Part shown: positions 27,210 through 35,336 of the stretch, in pieces
Numbering within the stretch: the stretch's first letter is position 1
Layout of the letters: each line of letters starts with the position of its first letter
Source: Aureibaculum marinum
GTDB lineage: Bacteria; Bacteroidota; Bacteroidia; Flavobacteriales; Flavobacteriaceae
DNA: 64,000 nucleotides
NCBI RefSeq assembly: GCF_003813905.1
Contig: NZ_RPFJ01000005.1
Location: 90,655-154,654, forward strand
Direction: 5' to 3'
Position numbers and translations under genes: made by a program
The notes under the pieces: generated by a model
Database searches by the model: none
Seen by the model: the letters and a program-made list of their open reading frames with translations, nothing else
What the model was told of the DNA's origin: nothing

Positions 27210-28318
27210 TTAATAAATTTTTAAATATTGTTTTAGTAATCTGTATTGGTAATTGGACATTTTTTAACACTGTTTCAAAAAATGAGATAATTCATTCTAT
27301 TAAAGTTTTCCATAAAGGTATTAGCCTAACGGAATCTGTTGACTGCAATTTGATAGAGGTTCAAAATGAGTATCAGCAACCAATAGAATATTATATGGAT
27401 GTAGAATCTGTGGTATGTGGTGACAATCATTGTAAAGTAGATTTTGTGCGTATATTTTGGGATATATTTGGACAATATAAGAGATTTGAACTACCTGATA
27501 AGGTGAAACTTGAAAAAGCAGAAGGCAAAGATTTTACTGCAGAAGATTATGAAAAACTGAATTCAATCCTACATGACGAAAATTCTTCTTTAAAAGATGT
27601 CTATAAACATGAAATTGTCAGTACTGTAGGAACTGAAGGAATTGACGCTTTATCTGGCTCAACTATTTTGTTAGAAAAAAGTGCATATGTTAAAGGAGCT
27701 GTTTGGACATGCTATTCCCTTTGGCACTGGGTTCATGGAGACATTAAACAGATAATTCGAAATATTACAGGAAAATCTCAATCAATTAAATCACTACAAA
27801 GCTATTTAAGTTCAAATAAAAAAGTAAAAAAATTGTTTGGATTAGAGCAACTTAACCATCGTAAGGACTATTCTGAAAAATCAGTTCAATTAGTTGTTTC
27901 AGCAATTGAACAATCTTCAACACTTTTAAAACCAAGCTTATTATATTTGGAAAATGCACCAAACAAAGTATATATAAATACAATTCAAAAATTATTAAAG
28001 CAATTTGAAAGTGAAAATAGATTATTTTGTCTTCAACACTTGTTGAAAACAAAACAAAAATTACCTCTCGAGTTTTATTATAAATTAAGTGATTTATATA
28101 AAGATTTTACTTATCAAGAAATTCATGTTTTATTAAAAATTTTAAATACAAAATACGATATTTCACCACAGATGATTAATCATTTATTACCTCTTCTTAA
28201 TCATAATGATTTTTTAATAGCACGTCGTTTATATTGGTTTTTGCAGAAACAAGATTTGTTACAAGAGCAGGAGAGCAGAATACAAACATTCTATCTTGAA
28301 TGGAAAGATAAATTGTAA
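27194..28318 (+). CDS. secreted protein with FMN-binding-like DALSGST segment
   Basis: A 374-residue protein with an N-terminal hydrophobic signal (about residues 5-24). Around residue 155 the sequence IDALSGSTILLEKSAYVKGA resembles the flavinylation site of NqrC/RnfG-type FMN_bind domains (D-x-x-S-G-A-T), where FMN is attached to the threonine; here alanine is serine. The C-terminal 190 residues are helical and rich in leucine and lysine, possibly HEAT/TPR-like. The start overlaps the FAD oxidoreductase gene; ATG at 27206 is an alternative. An electron-transfer partner of the upstream flavoprotein is the most likely role. Family assignment is from motif memory and moderately sure. Confidence 0.55.
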   Translation: MLFKMINKFLNIVLVICIGNWTFFNTVSKNEIIHSIKVFHKGISLTESVDCNLIEVQNEYQQPIEYYMDVESVVCGDNHCKVDFVRIFWDIFGQYKRFELPDKVKLEKAEGKDFTAEDYEKLNSILHDENSSLKDVYKHEIVSTVGTEGIDALSGSTILLEKSAYVKGAVWTCYSLWHWVHGDIKQIIRNITGKSQSIKSLQSYLSSNKKVKKLFGLEQLNHRKDYSEKSVQLVVSAIEQSSTLLKPSLLYLENAPNKVYINTIQKLLKQFESENRLFCLQHLLKTKQKLPLEFYYKLSDLYKDFTYQEIHVLLKILNTKYDISPQMINHLLPLLNHNDFLIARRLYWFLQKQDLLQEQESRIQTFYLEWKDKL

Positions 28319-28494
28319 ATTTTTATAACGCAGCAAAGTCGTTTCATCTTTGTTGAACATTAAAATCAAATTAAAACAAAATTTGAATTTTTAATTCAAT
28401 TTTACAACTATCAAGTTTAAATCAAGCATCTGTAAATACGAAACATATATATTTTTAATACAATTACCTTAATATTATTCTAAAATGTAAGAAA

Positions 28495-29439
28495 ATGAAA
28501 ATTACTACATTAATAATACTGTTTTTTACTTTTATTGCCTTCTCTTGTTCTATTTCAGAAAGTGATGAAGATACTAACAACAACACCGATAATAATCCTT
28601 TACCAGCAGAAACATGGATTACAATTCCAGTACCTGCTAATCCTGGCAACGGAATGAAATGGAAATTTCAAGCCAACCTATCTGATAATTTCGAATACGA
28701 GGCTCCTTCAGATGATAAAGGGGATATCTTTTTTGATAAATGGGATGATTGGTACCATAACAGTTGGACGGGGCCAGCCCCTACCGAATGGAGCAGAACC
28801 CATTCGGAAGTAACGGATGGAAAATTGCTTATTAAGGCCAGTCGCCCCGAGGGCACCTCAAAAACGAATACGGGAATCATTACTTCAAAAAAGAGGGTTC
28901 AGTACCCCGTATACATCGAAGCAAGGGTAAAGATCATGAACTCCGTTCTTGCAAACGGCTTTTGGTTGTTAAGTCCCGACGACACCCAAGAAATAGATAT
29001 TGTTGAAGCCTATGGTAGTGACCGGTGGACAAACGAGTGGTTTAGCCCTAAAAGAGTGCACTTAAGTCACCATGTCTTTATCAGAGATCCCTTTCAAGAT
29101 TGGCAACCCAGTGACGAAGGTAGTTTCTATACGGATGGTTCTACGATTTGGAGAGATGACTTTCACCGATTTGGAGTCTATTGGAAAGATCCATGGAATT
29201 TAGAATATTATGTAGATGGAAAGCTTGTTAGAACTAGGTCTGGAATGTCTGAAATTGATCCTTTAAATTATGCCGAAGGAACAGGTTTACATAAGGAAAT
29301 GGACATTATTATAAATGCAGAAGATCAAACTTGGCGGGCAGAACAAGGTCTTACACCTACAGATGCTGAACTTGAAAACGTAGACAATAATACTTTTAAG
29401 ATAGATTGGATTAGGGTTTTTAAGCCTGTTAGCAACTAA
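28495..29439 (+). CDS. GH16 beta-agarase/beta-porphyranase lipoprotein
   Basis: A 314-residue GH16 endo-hydrolase. A lipoprotein signal (cysteine in AFSCSIS) is followed by an Asn/Asp-rich linker and the catalytic jelly-roll from about residue 45. The active-site strand is TQEIDIVEAYG (ExDxxE), giving nucleophile and acid/base near residues 164 and 169. The segments NSWTGPAPTEWSRTHS and DPWNLEYYVDGKLVR place it with agarases and porphyranases rather than laminarinases or carrageenases. Which galactan it prefers cannot be told by eye. It ends the + strand operon region after a 176-base gap, so it may have its own promoter. The central third of the gene is markedly GC-richer than both ends. Confidence 0.85.
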   Translation: MKITTLIILFFTFIAFSCSISESDEDTNNNTDNNPLPAETWITIPVPANPGNGMKWKFQANLSDNFEYEAPSDDKGDIFFDKWDDWYHNSWTGPAPTEWSRTHSEVTDGKLLIKASRPEGTSKTNTGIITSKKRVQYPVYIEARVKIMNSVLANGFWLLSPDDTQEIDIVEAYGSDRWTNEWFSPKRVHLSHHVFIRDPFQDWQPSDEGSFYTDGSTIWRDDFHRFGVYWKDPWNLEYYVDGKLVRTRSGMSEIDPLNYAEGTGLHKEMDIIINAEDQTWRAEQGLTPTDAELENVDNNTFKIDWIRVFKPVSN

Positions 29440-29452
29440 TAATGAACTTTAC

Positions 29453-30265
29453 TTATAAAACCGAATTAAAAAACAGTAGTGTATTCCGAATATGTTTTTG
29501 CCAATAAGACCACTCATGCTCACCTTCAAATTCTTCATAAATGTGTTTTACACCTGATTGCTTTAATTTTTGATGCAGCTCTCTGTTATATTCTATTAGC
29601 AAATCATTTTTTCCACAATCAAAACGAATTGGAGGTAATTCTTCTTTGTTTTGGTACATCAACTCAAAAACATCTTCACTAATTTTATCGTATTGATTGT
29701 AGTTGCTTTCTTTTTCTTCAACAAATAAATGCATCTGATTAACGTTGGTAATAGAAGAATGTCCAGAAATACCAACGTAATTTTTAGGGTATTTGGCTCC
29801 AATCCGTAATGCTCCATAACCTCCCATTGATAAGCCAGAAATAAATAATTTTGATTTATCGCTAGTACAATCAATAGTTTCTTTTACCGCATCGATAACA
29901 TCTTTTACTATCCAATTTTCAAAATTAAAGTTATTATGGGGCAAATATCCTGAACCATCTCCCCAAAGACCATCTGAAGGCATTGCTATTACCATCGGTT
30001 TTATTAAACCTTTGTTAATCATTTTCATAGCCGTAAAATGCACTCCTGCTTTATGGGCCCAAATCCAAGCACTTCCATATACGCCATGTAACAATGTTAC
30101 TATCGGTGTATCTTGAAGTTTTTTTATTGGCGGAACAAAAACACAAATATCACCTCTCCCTTTTAAATTTTGGGTTTTTACGGTAATAAAACGTAAATTA
30201 TTACATTCAAACTCCGGATTGGATATTTCTGTAGTTCTAAATTTGGATTTTTCTTTATTTACCAT
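29453..30265 (-). CDS. alpha/beta hydrolase, esterase D / S-formylglutathione hydrolase-like
   Basis: A 270-residue cytoplasmic hydrolase of the esterase D-like group. The oxyanion-hole region is LLHGVYGSAWIW; the nucleophile elbow is SGLSMGGYGALRIG with its serine near residue 146; the aspartate is in FDCGKNDLLIEYN and the histidine in FEGEHEWSYW. In formaldehyde pathways such enzymes hydrolyse S-formyl-thiol adducts. The gene is last in the P450 operon, five bases after a zinc alcohol dehydrogenase, and the P450 releases formaldehyde from methyl-galactose. A role in formaldehyde disposal fits. An alternative is removal of acetyl or other esters from galactan oligosaccharides. Confidence 0.75.
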   Translation of the reverse strand: MVNKEKSKFRTTEISNPEFECNNLRFITVKTQNLKGRGDICVFVPPIKKLQDTPIVTLLHGVYGSAWIWAHKAGVHFTAMKMINKGLIKPMVIAMPSDGLWGDGSGYLPHNNFNFENWIVKDVIDAVKETIDCTSDKSKLFISGLSMGGYGALRIGAKYPKNYVGISGHSSITNVNQMHLFVEEKESNYNQYDKISEDVFELMYQNKEELPPIRFDCGKNDLLIEYNRELHQKLKQSGVKHIYEEFEGEHEWSYWQKHIRNTLLFFNSVL

Positions 30266-30270
30266 GTTCG

Positions 30271-31389
30271 TTATTCAAAAACAATTACACCTTTAGCGTT
30301 TTTACCTGACAGCATATCGTCAAAAGCGTTTTGTAAATTTCTTAAAGGGTATGTTCTTGTAATCATTTCATCCAACATAATATCTCCATTTTTATAATGA
30401 TTTATAATTTTAGGAAAATCGATTTGAGGATTACATTTTCCGTACAGTGGATTAATGTATTTTTTATCCCATTCAAACAAGGTCATATCAACCATTATTT
30501 CCTGCTCGATTCCACTTACCTGAACTGCTGTTCCTGCATTTCTAACCATAGCTAATGGAGCCGCTCCCAACTCGGGTATAGCAGTACACTCAAAAGCATA
30601 ATCTGCTCCTCTACCCTCTGTCATTTCTTTAACTTTTCCAGCAGCTTTCAACAGTCCTTTGTCTGATTTATTGGCTAATATGGTATGCGTTGCTCCAAAC
30701 TCAATGGCTATATCCAATCTTGTTTGATTGACATCGATAGCTATTATTTTTGAAGCTTTAGACACCTTAATACCTTGAATAACATTAAGGCCAACACCTC
30801 CAGTACCTATTACCACAGCTGATGAATTTTTTTTCACTTTTGCAGTATTTACGGCCGACCCAAAGCCCGTCATCACACCACAACTTACAATACTTGCCGC
30901 TGCAAAAGACATGTCTTGAACTGGGTTTTTTATCACAGCAGATTCTTTTACCAAAGTATATTCAGATAATGTTCCAATGTTAAATGACCGTACTATTGGA
31001 TTATTATTCCATTTTGTTCCTTCTAGATGTGCATGTCCTGGCGTAAAACCATTGCCACCAGCTACGACTGGCGAATTGTTTTCGCAAATATGTTCATTTT
31101 CAAGTTTGCATTGAAAACACTCTCCACAAGGCGTTGCCCAATTTAAAATAACAGCATCTCCTACTTTTACCGTCTTAACTTTGGTTCCCACAGCCTTAAC
31201 AATACCCGCACCTTCGTGTCCCATAACTATTGGTTTTCCCCACTGTAAAGAATCGTAATCTGTATGGCATATCCCAGCTGCTTTTACCGCTACCAAAACC
31301 TCATCTTCTTTAGGACCCTGAACTTCAATGGTGTCTATCACAAAAGACCCATTACCTCTTGCAATTGCCGCTTTACAAATAATACTCAT
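30271..31389 (-). CDS. zinc-dependent alcohol dehydrogenase of the P450 demethylase operon
   Basis: A 372-residue medium-chain alcohol dehydrogenase of the class III-like type. Catalytic zinc ligands are in CHTDYDS and GHEGAGIV. The structural-zinc loop has four cysteines (CGECFQCKLENEHIC). The NAD motif is VIGTGGVGLNVIQG. Length and sequence resemble formaldehyde/S-hydroxymethyl-thiol dehydrogenases. Adjacent alcohol dehydrogenases are found with the 6-O-methylgalactose P450s of other marine Bacteroidota. It would oxidise the formaldehyde formed in demethylation, or another alcohol from the algal cell wall. It lies 17 bases after the ferredoxin reductase gene in the same operon. Confidence 0.85.
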   Translation of the reverse strand: MSIICKAAIARGNGSFVIDTIEVQGPKEDEVLVAVKAAGICHTDYDSLQWGKPIVMGHEGAGIVKAVGTKVKTVKVGDAVILNWATPCGECFQCKLENEHICENNSPVVAGGNGFTPGHAHLEGTKWNNNPIVRSFNIGTLSEYTLVKESAVIKNPVQDMSFAAASIVSCGVMTGFGSAVNTAKVKKNSSAVVIGTGGVGLNVIQGIKVSKASKIIAIDVNQTRLDIAIEFGATHTILANKSDKGLLKAAGKVKEMTEGRGADYAFECTAIPELGAAPLAMVRNAGTAVQVSGIEQEIMVDMTLFEWDKKYINPLYGKCNPQIDFPKIINHYKNGDIMLDEMITRTYPLRNLQNAFDDMLSGKNAKGVIVFE

Positions 31390-31406
31390 ATATTAATTAT
31401 TTTTTA

Positions 31407-32657
31407 CTAGAGGAAACTATTTGGTTTTATAGGGATAGCTGTATCCTTTAATTTAGTTTTGTTGATTTTTTGTCTGCTTTTTATAAATCTTCTTCCCAAT
31501 ACATAGGCCTTAGGGTTATTTACAGCATCTACCGCTAATAATTCATCATTTTTAAAATACCAAACAGACCTACTCTTATCATTATCTAATTCTACTCTTT
31601 CTATTACTTCTTTATATCCCGTTGAAAGCCCTACCATTTGCAATTTAACGTCATATTGATCCGACCAAAACCAAGGAATTGAATCGTACTCAATTCTGTT
31701 ACCGCAAATAGCCGCAGCTGCCACTTTTGCTTGGTCAACCGCATTTTGCACAGATTCCAATCTAACAAACCTATTGTAATGTTTATTGTAATGGAACGTG
31801 CAATCTCCTATAGCATAAATATGGTCGTTATTGGTTTTAGCGGTAGCGTCTACCTTAATGCCATTTTCAATAGCTAAACCTGCTTTTTCGGCCAATTCTG
31901 TATTTACCTTAATACCAACCCCTACCACTATTAAATCTGCTCTGTAATTTGTATAATCGTCACAGAACACCGTATTTCCATTATCGTTATTTTCTATAGA
32001 AACAACATTTTTATTGGTTAATAGTTCTACCCCATTCTGATGATGCAACGTATGAAAGTAATTCGACATTTCAGGAGCTGTTACCCTAGCCAACACTCGA
32101 TTTTCACGCTCTAAAACGACCACTTTAGCCCCTAGCTTTTTTAAAGAGGCCGCAGTTTCTAAACCAATATAACCTCCACCAATAATTACAACACGTTTGT
32201 TTTTACTGGTCTTAATGAATTCGCCTATTTGAATAGCATGCGAGGCTGTTCTTAAAGGATAAAGATTTTGAGCCTTATTAATCCCTTTAATTTTGGGTAT
32301 AAATGGCCGTGCTCCTGTTGCTATAACCAATTTATCGTATTCTTCAATAGAGCCATCTTCAAGAGCGATTGTTTTTTTCTCTTTATCTATTAAGGTAACT
32401 GCCTTGCCCAAATGAAGTTGTATGTGATCTGTAATATAATTTTCTTTTGGAAAAAGTAAATCTACTTGAGAGCTATCTTCATTGGAAAAATAAGCCTTTG
32501 ACAATGGAGGTTTATGATATGGAAATACAGAATCGGCATCAAATATTTTAATGGTTCCTTGCCACCCCTCTCTTCTTAATGCAAAGGCAAAATTAGTGCC
32601 TGCATGACTTGCACCAATTATTAGGCAGGTTTTATCTACAGTGTTATTACCGGACAT
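31407..32657 (-). CDS. FAD-dependent ferredoxin reductase of the P450 system
   Basis: A 416-residue NAD(P)H:ferredoxin reductase of the rubredoxin/putidaredoxin reductase type. The first nucleotide motif is LIIGASHAGTNFAFALR, the second (NAD) is VVIIGGGYIGLETAASLKKLG, and the FAD-closing motif is HIYAIGDCTFHY. It passes electrons from NAD(P)H to the [2Fe-2S] ferredoxin encoded directly upstream (5-base gap), which then reduces the P450. This three-component order P450-ferredoxin-reductase matches the known 6-O-methyl-D-galactose demethylase of porphyran-degrading Flavobacteriia. Confidence 0.9.
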   Translation of the reverse strand: MSGNNTVDKTCLIIGASHAGTNFAFALRREGWQGTIKIFDADSVFPYHKPPLSKAYFSNEDSSQVDLLFPKENYITDHIQLHLGKAVTLIDKEKKTIALEDGSIEEYDKLVIATGARPFIPKIKGINKAQNLYPLRTASHAIQIGEFIKTSKNKRVVIIGGGYIGLETAASLKKLGAKVVVLERENRVLARVTAPEMSNYFHTLHHQNGVELLTNKNVVSIENNDNGNTVFCDDYTNYRADLIVVGVGIKVNTELAEKAGLAIENGIKVDATAKTNNDHIYAIGDCTFHYNKHYNRFVRLESVQNAVDQAKVAAAAICGNRIEYDSIPWFWSDQYDVKLQMVGLSTGYKEVIERVELDNDKSRSVWYFKNDELLAVDAVNNPKAYVLGRRFIKSRQKINKTKLKDTAIPIKPNSFL

Positions 32658-32662
32658 ATTGT

Positions 32663-32971
32663 TTACTTTGCTACTTTTAACACGACTCCATCAATAGCAT
32701 CGGTTACTTGAATTTGGCAAGATAAACGGCTATGGTCGCTTATATTCTCATCAAACTCCAACATATCATTCTCTAATTCACTAGGAGCACCTATTTTGTC
32801 CCAATATTCTGGTAATACGTGTACATGACATGTAGCACAAGAACAAACTCCTCCACAATTACCGTCAATCCCTTTAATTTTATTTTTTACTGCAAGTTCC
32901 ATCACGTTTCCTGAATTACCTTCTACGGTAATGGATTGCTCGTCACTCGTTATAAATGTTATTTTAGCCAT
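32663..32971 (-). CDS. [2Fe-2S] ferredoxin of the P450 system
   Basis: A 102-residue plant/vertebrate-type ferredoxin. The cluster ligands are in NCGGVCSCATCHV (three cysteines) and LSCQIQV (the fourth), the Cys-x5-Cys-x2-Cys...Cys pattern of adrenodoxin/putidaredoxin-like proteins. It carries electrons from the reductase to the P450. It is located between these two genes (gaps of 5 and 26 bases), as in known methyl-galactose demethylase operons. Confidence 0.9.
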   Translation of the reverse strand: MAKITFITSDEQSITVEGNSGNVMELAVKNKIKGIDGNCGGVCSCATCHVHVLPEYWDKIGAPSELENDMLEFDENISDHSRLSCQIQVTDAIDGVVLKVAK

Positions 32972-32997
32972 TATTTCTATTATCTTGATTAATTAGT

Positions 32998-34155
32998 TTA
33001 TTTTTTGTGAAACTTTACGTTGATATTCTTGTACCCCACTTTTCGTTTAAACTCTCCTAAATTTTCTATATTCTCTTCGTAATCAAAAATATCAATAGCA
33101 CCTACTTTATCTATAAGTGTTTGAACTAAAACTTTCATAATTTGTCTTGCATGTGTTGCCCCCAAACAATTATGGGTACCAAATCCAAAAGCTACGTGTG
33201 GGTTAATTTTTCTATCAATGACTACTTCATCAGCATTTTCAAAAACGGAAGCATCTCTATTTGCCGAAGCCCAATTTAAAGAGATTCTCGTATCGGCCTT
33301 TATAGCACGGCCACAAATTTGAGTGTCTTCTGTAACAACCCGTCCCATATGTGTTAACGGAGAGAAATACCGTATTAATTCTTCTATTGCAAATTTTATT
33401 AATTCAGGCTCCCTTCGTAACCTTTCAATAGATTCTGGATGTTCAGCAAAGTAAGCAATAGAGTTTGTTATAGCATTTATAACCGTGTCTCTACCTCCTG
33501 CAAAAGTTAATATCACAACGCCTTTTATTTCTTTTTTTGTTAGTTTTTTACCATTAACTTCTGCTGCTAATAATTTTGAATAAAAATCTTCACCAGGTTG
33601 TGCTATACTCTTCTCTATCTGCCTATCTATATAATCGTATAAAACATTGGCTTTATAGGAATCTAACGCAGTCTCTTCACTTCTAAAAACATGTGTACCC
33701 CAAGAAATCCATGTTTCCGATTCTGAAAAAGGCACATTAAATAATAATGTTAATGCTCTTGATTGTAATACTAATGCAAATTCATTTATAACCTCTACAG
33801 AGTCTTTAACCATAGACACTTCAACAAGAGCTTCAATTTGTTTTCTCAATTCATTTTCATAGCTTTCCTCTAAGGGTCTTTTAAACCATTTTTCTAGAAT
33901 AATTCTGTATTCTCCATGCATTGGAGGATCTACTTCAAATGGTATTTGGCGAACATCTCTAATGTTTACTTCTGACGGAATAACAATACGCCCTGGTTTG
34001 GCTCCCGATTGAAAAGTTTTCCAATTATGGGCACATTTACGAACATCTTTATGACGTAAAACCATTACAACAGGATCGTCCTGATCATTCATCTCCCCAT
34101 AACCTTTTTCTAATCGAGATTTTTCAAATGGGCATGAAATTGCACTTTTCTTCAT
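32998..34155 (-). CDS. cytochrome P450, probable 6-O-methyl-D-galactose demethylase
   Basis: A 385-residue soluble bacterial P450. The heme loop FGFGTHNCLGATHAR holds the cysteine thiolate ligand; the I-helix oxygen-binding segment is LTFAGGRDTV; the ExxR-type pair is in EELIRYF. In Zobellia and Formosa, P450s with this gene order oxidatively demethylate 6-O-methyl-D-galactose released from porphyran, giving galactose and formaldehyde. That assignment is by neighbourhood and sequence resemblance from memory, and fits the many agar genes here. It is first in a five-gene operon. A -7-like box TAGTTTTG (34248-34241) and an operator (34290-34309) lie upstream. Confidence 0.85.
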   Translation of the reverse strand: MKKSAISCPFEKSRLEKGYGEMNDQDDPVVMVLRHKDVRKCAHNWKTFQSGAKPGRIVIPSEVNIRDVRQIPFEVDPPMHGEYRIILEKWFKRPLEESYENELRKQIEALVEVSMVKDSVEVINEFALVLQSRALTLLFNVPFSESETWISWGTHVFRSEETALDSYKANVLYDYIDRQIEKSIAQPGEDFYSKLLAAEVNGKKLTKKEIKGVVILTFAGGRDTVINAITNSIAYFAEHPESIERLRREPELIKFAIEELIRYFSPLTHMGRVVTEDTQICGRAIKADTRISLNWASANRDASVFENADEVVIDRKINPHVAFGFGTHNCLGATHARQIMKVLVQTLIDKVGAIDIFDYEENIENLGEFKRKVGYKNINVKFHKK

Positions 34156-34240
34156 TTTATTATATGCCTAATTATGTTTTTAAGAAAACCTGCTAATACC
34201 ACCGAAACGTTACACTTAACTATTTCAGTAAGTTAAGAAC

Positions 34241-34248
34241 CAAAACTA
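34241..34248 (-). promoter_or_regulatory. -7 box of the P450 operon promoter
   Basis: On the complement, TAGTTTTG fits TAnnTTTG. There is no TTG at the -33 distance, which fits a promoter needing an activator. The 20-bp operator begins 41 bases upstream of it. Confidence 0.45.
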
Positions 34249-34289
34249 CATCTATAGTAACTTGTAATTAAACACTATTTAATCCAAAA

Positions 34290-34309
34290 AGTATACTATT
34301 TTTCCATAT
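34290..34309 (-). promoter_or_regulatory. 20-bp operator upstream of P450 operon, probably for the AraC regulator
   Basis: The complement of these 20 bases, ATATGGAAAAATAGTATACT, is identical to 35244-35263. Both copies point in the same direction relative to the operon they precede, and both lie 41-42 bases before a -7-like box. The gene between them encodes an AraC-type regulator. Binding by that protein is an inference. Confidence 0.6.
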
Positions 34310-34357
34310 GACATATTAATACACATGATAAAACGCAAATTAAGACACAAAAAAAAA

Positions 34358-35203
34358 TTACCGTAAGAATGCTGCTCTATATTGAGCAGGAGTTCTTTTT
34401 GTAAACAACTTAAACTGGCGGTGAAAAAAAGAAAGGTTAGGATAGCCCGTTTCAAAGGCAATTTGTTCTACTGAAAGTTCAGTATCTTTTAAAAGTTCAC
34501 AAGCTTTGCTAATCCTATATTCGTTTAAATAAGAGGTAAATGTTTTTTTAAAAGTTTTTTTAAAGAACTTTGAAAAAGAAACTGGAGTCATAAAAACCAA
34601 CTCTCCTAGTTGAGAAGAATCAATCTTTTTTTGATAATTATTAGCCACAAAGTTTATTATCTTTTCTATTCTTTTTGAAACCACAGCGTTAACATTAAAA
34701 CGAGCTCCTAAACTTAAAATCTCAGGTTTTTTCAGAGATAACTCATGTAGTAATTTTATAAATTCAATTATTTGAAGCGTAGGAGACATTGTTTTTAAAG
34801 AAATCATTTTTTGGCCCACACTTTGGGCTGTTTTTTTATCAAATATCAATCCGTAAGTACTTCTATCGAGCATTCTCTTAATCAAAGTAAATTCTTCTTT
34901 TTCTAACCATCCTGTACCAATAAAATCTTCCTGAAATTGTACTACAGTAGATTTTGCAAGTTGCTCTGATGATGTATTTGTTCTCCAACAATGAGGTAAA
35001 TTTGGTCCTAACAAAACCAATTCTCCAGGTTCATAAGCTTGTATAGAATTACCCACACTTCTTATCCCTGTGCTTTGGGTTATATAAGTTAACTCGCATT
35101 CTGGATGATAATGCCAAGGAGTTTCAAATTCAAGTTTTTCAAATACACGATAATGAAATGATCTATTTAACGCATTAGAAATTGGTTCAAAAACAGCTTT
35201 CAT
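34358..35203 (-). CDS. AraC-family activator of the methyl-galactose locus
   Basis: A 281-residue regulator. The N-terminal cupin (residues 15-110) has YHPECELTYIT and PGELVLLGPNLPHCW, a sugar-sensing pocket typical of RhaS/XylS-like proteins. The C-terminal double helix-turn-helix ends in AFETGYPNLSFFHRQFKLFTKRTPAQYR. It stands alone between the P450 operon and the divergent kinase/isomerase/aldolase operon. Identical 20-bp sequences flank it in both promoter regions, and one of them is 41 bases upstream of its own start, so it may also control itself. The likely inducer is a porphyran sugar. Confidence 0.9.
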   Translation of the reverse strand: MKAVFEPISNALNRSFHYRVFEKLEFETPWHYHPECELTYITQSTGIRSVGNSIQAYEPGELVLLGPNLPHCWRTNTSSEQLAKSTVVQFQEDFIGTGWLEKEEFTLIKRMLDRSTYGLIFDKKTAQSVGQKMISLKTMSPTLQIIEFIKLLHELSLKKPEILSLGARFNVNAVVSKRIEKIINFVANNYQKKIDSSQLGELVFMTPVSFSKFFKKTFKKTFTSYLNEYRISKACELLKDTELSVEQIAFETGYPNLSFFHRQFKLFTKRTPAQYRAAFLR

Positions 35204-35243
35204 TATGTATATTTTTTCGTATTAAACATCTAATTATTCAAAT

Positions 35244-35263
35244 ATATGGAAAAATAGTATACT
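35244..35263 (+). promoter_or_regulatory. 20-bp operator upstream of kinase operon, second copy
   Basis: ATATGGAAAAATAGTATACT, an exact match to the complement of 34290-34309. It lies between the AraC start (35203) and the kinase start (35337). A -7-like TACTTTTA (35306-35313, one mismatch to TAnnTTTG) begins 42 bases after it, nearly the same spacing as at the P450 promoter (41). Confidence 0.6.
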
Positions 35264-35336
35264 ATATGAATAATTCCGTATTTAACATCTCATTTTATCT
35301 CGTTGTACTTTTACTTAATAATTATAAACTTTTGAG

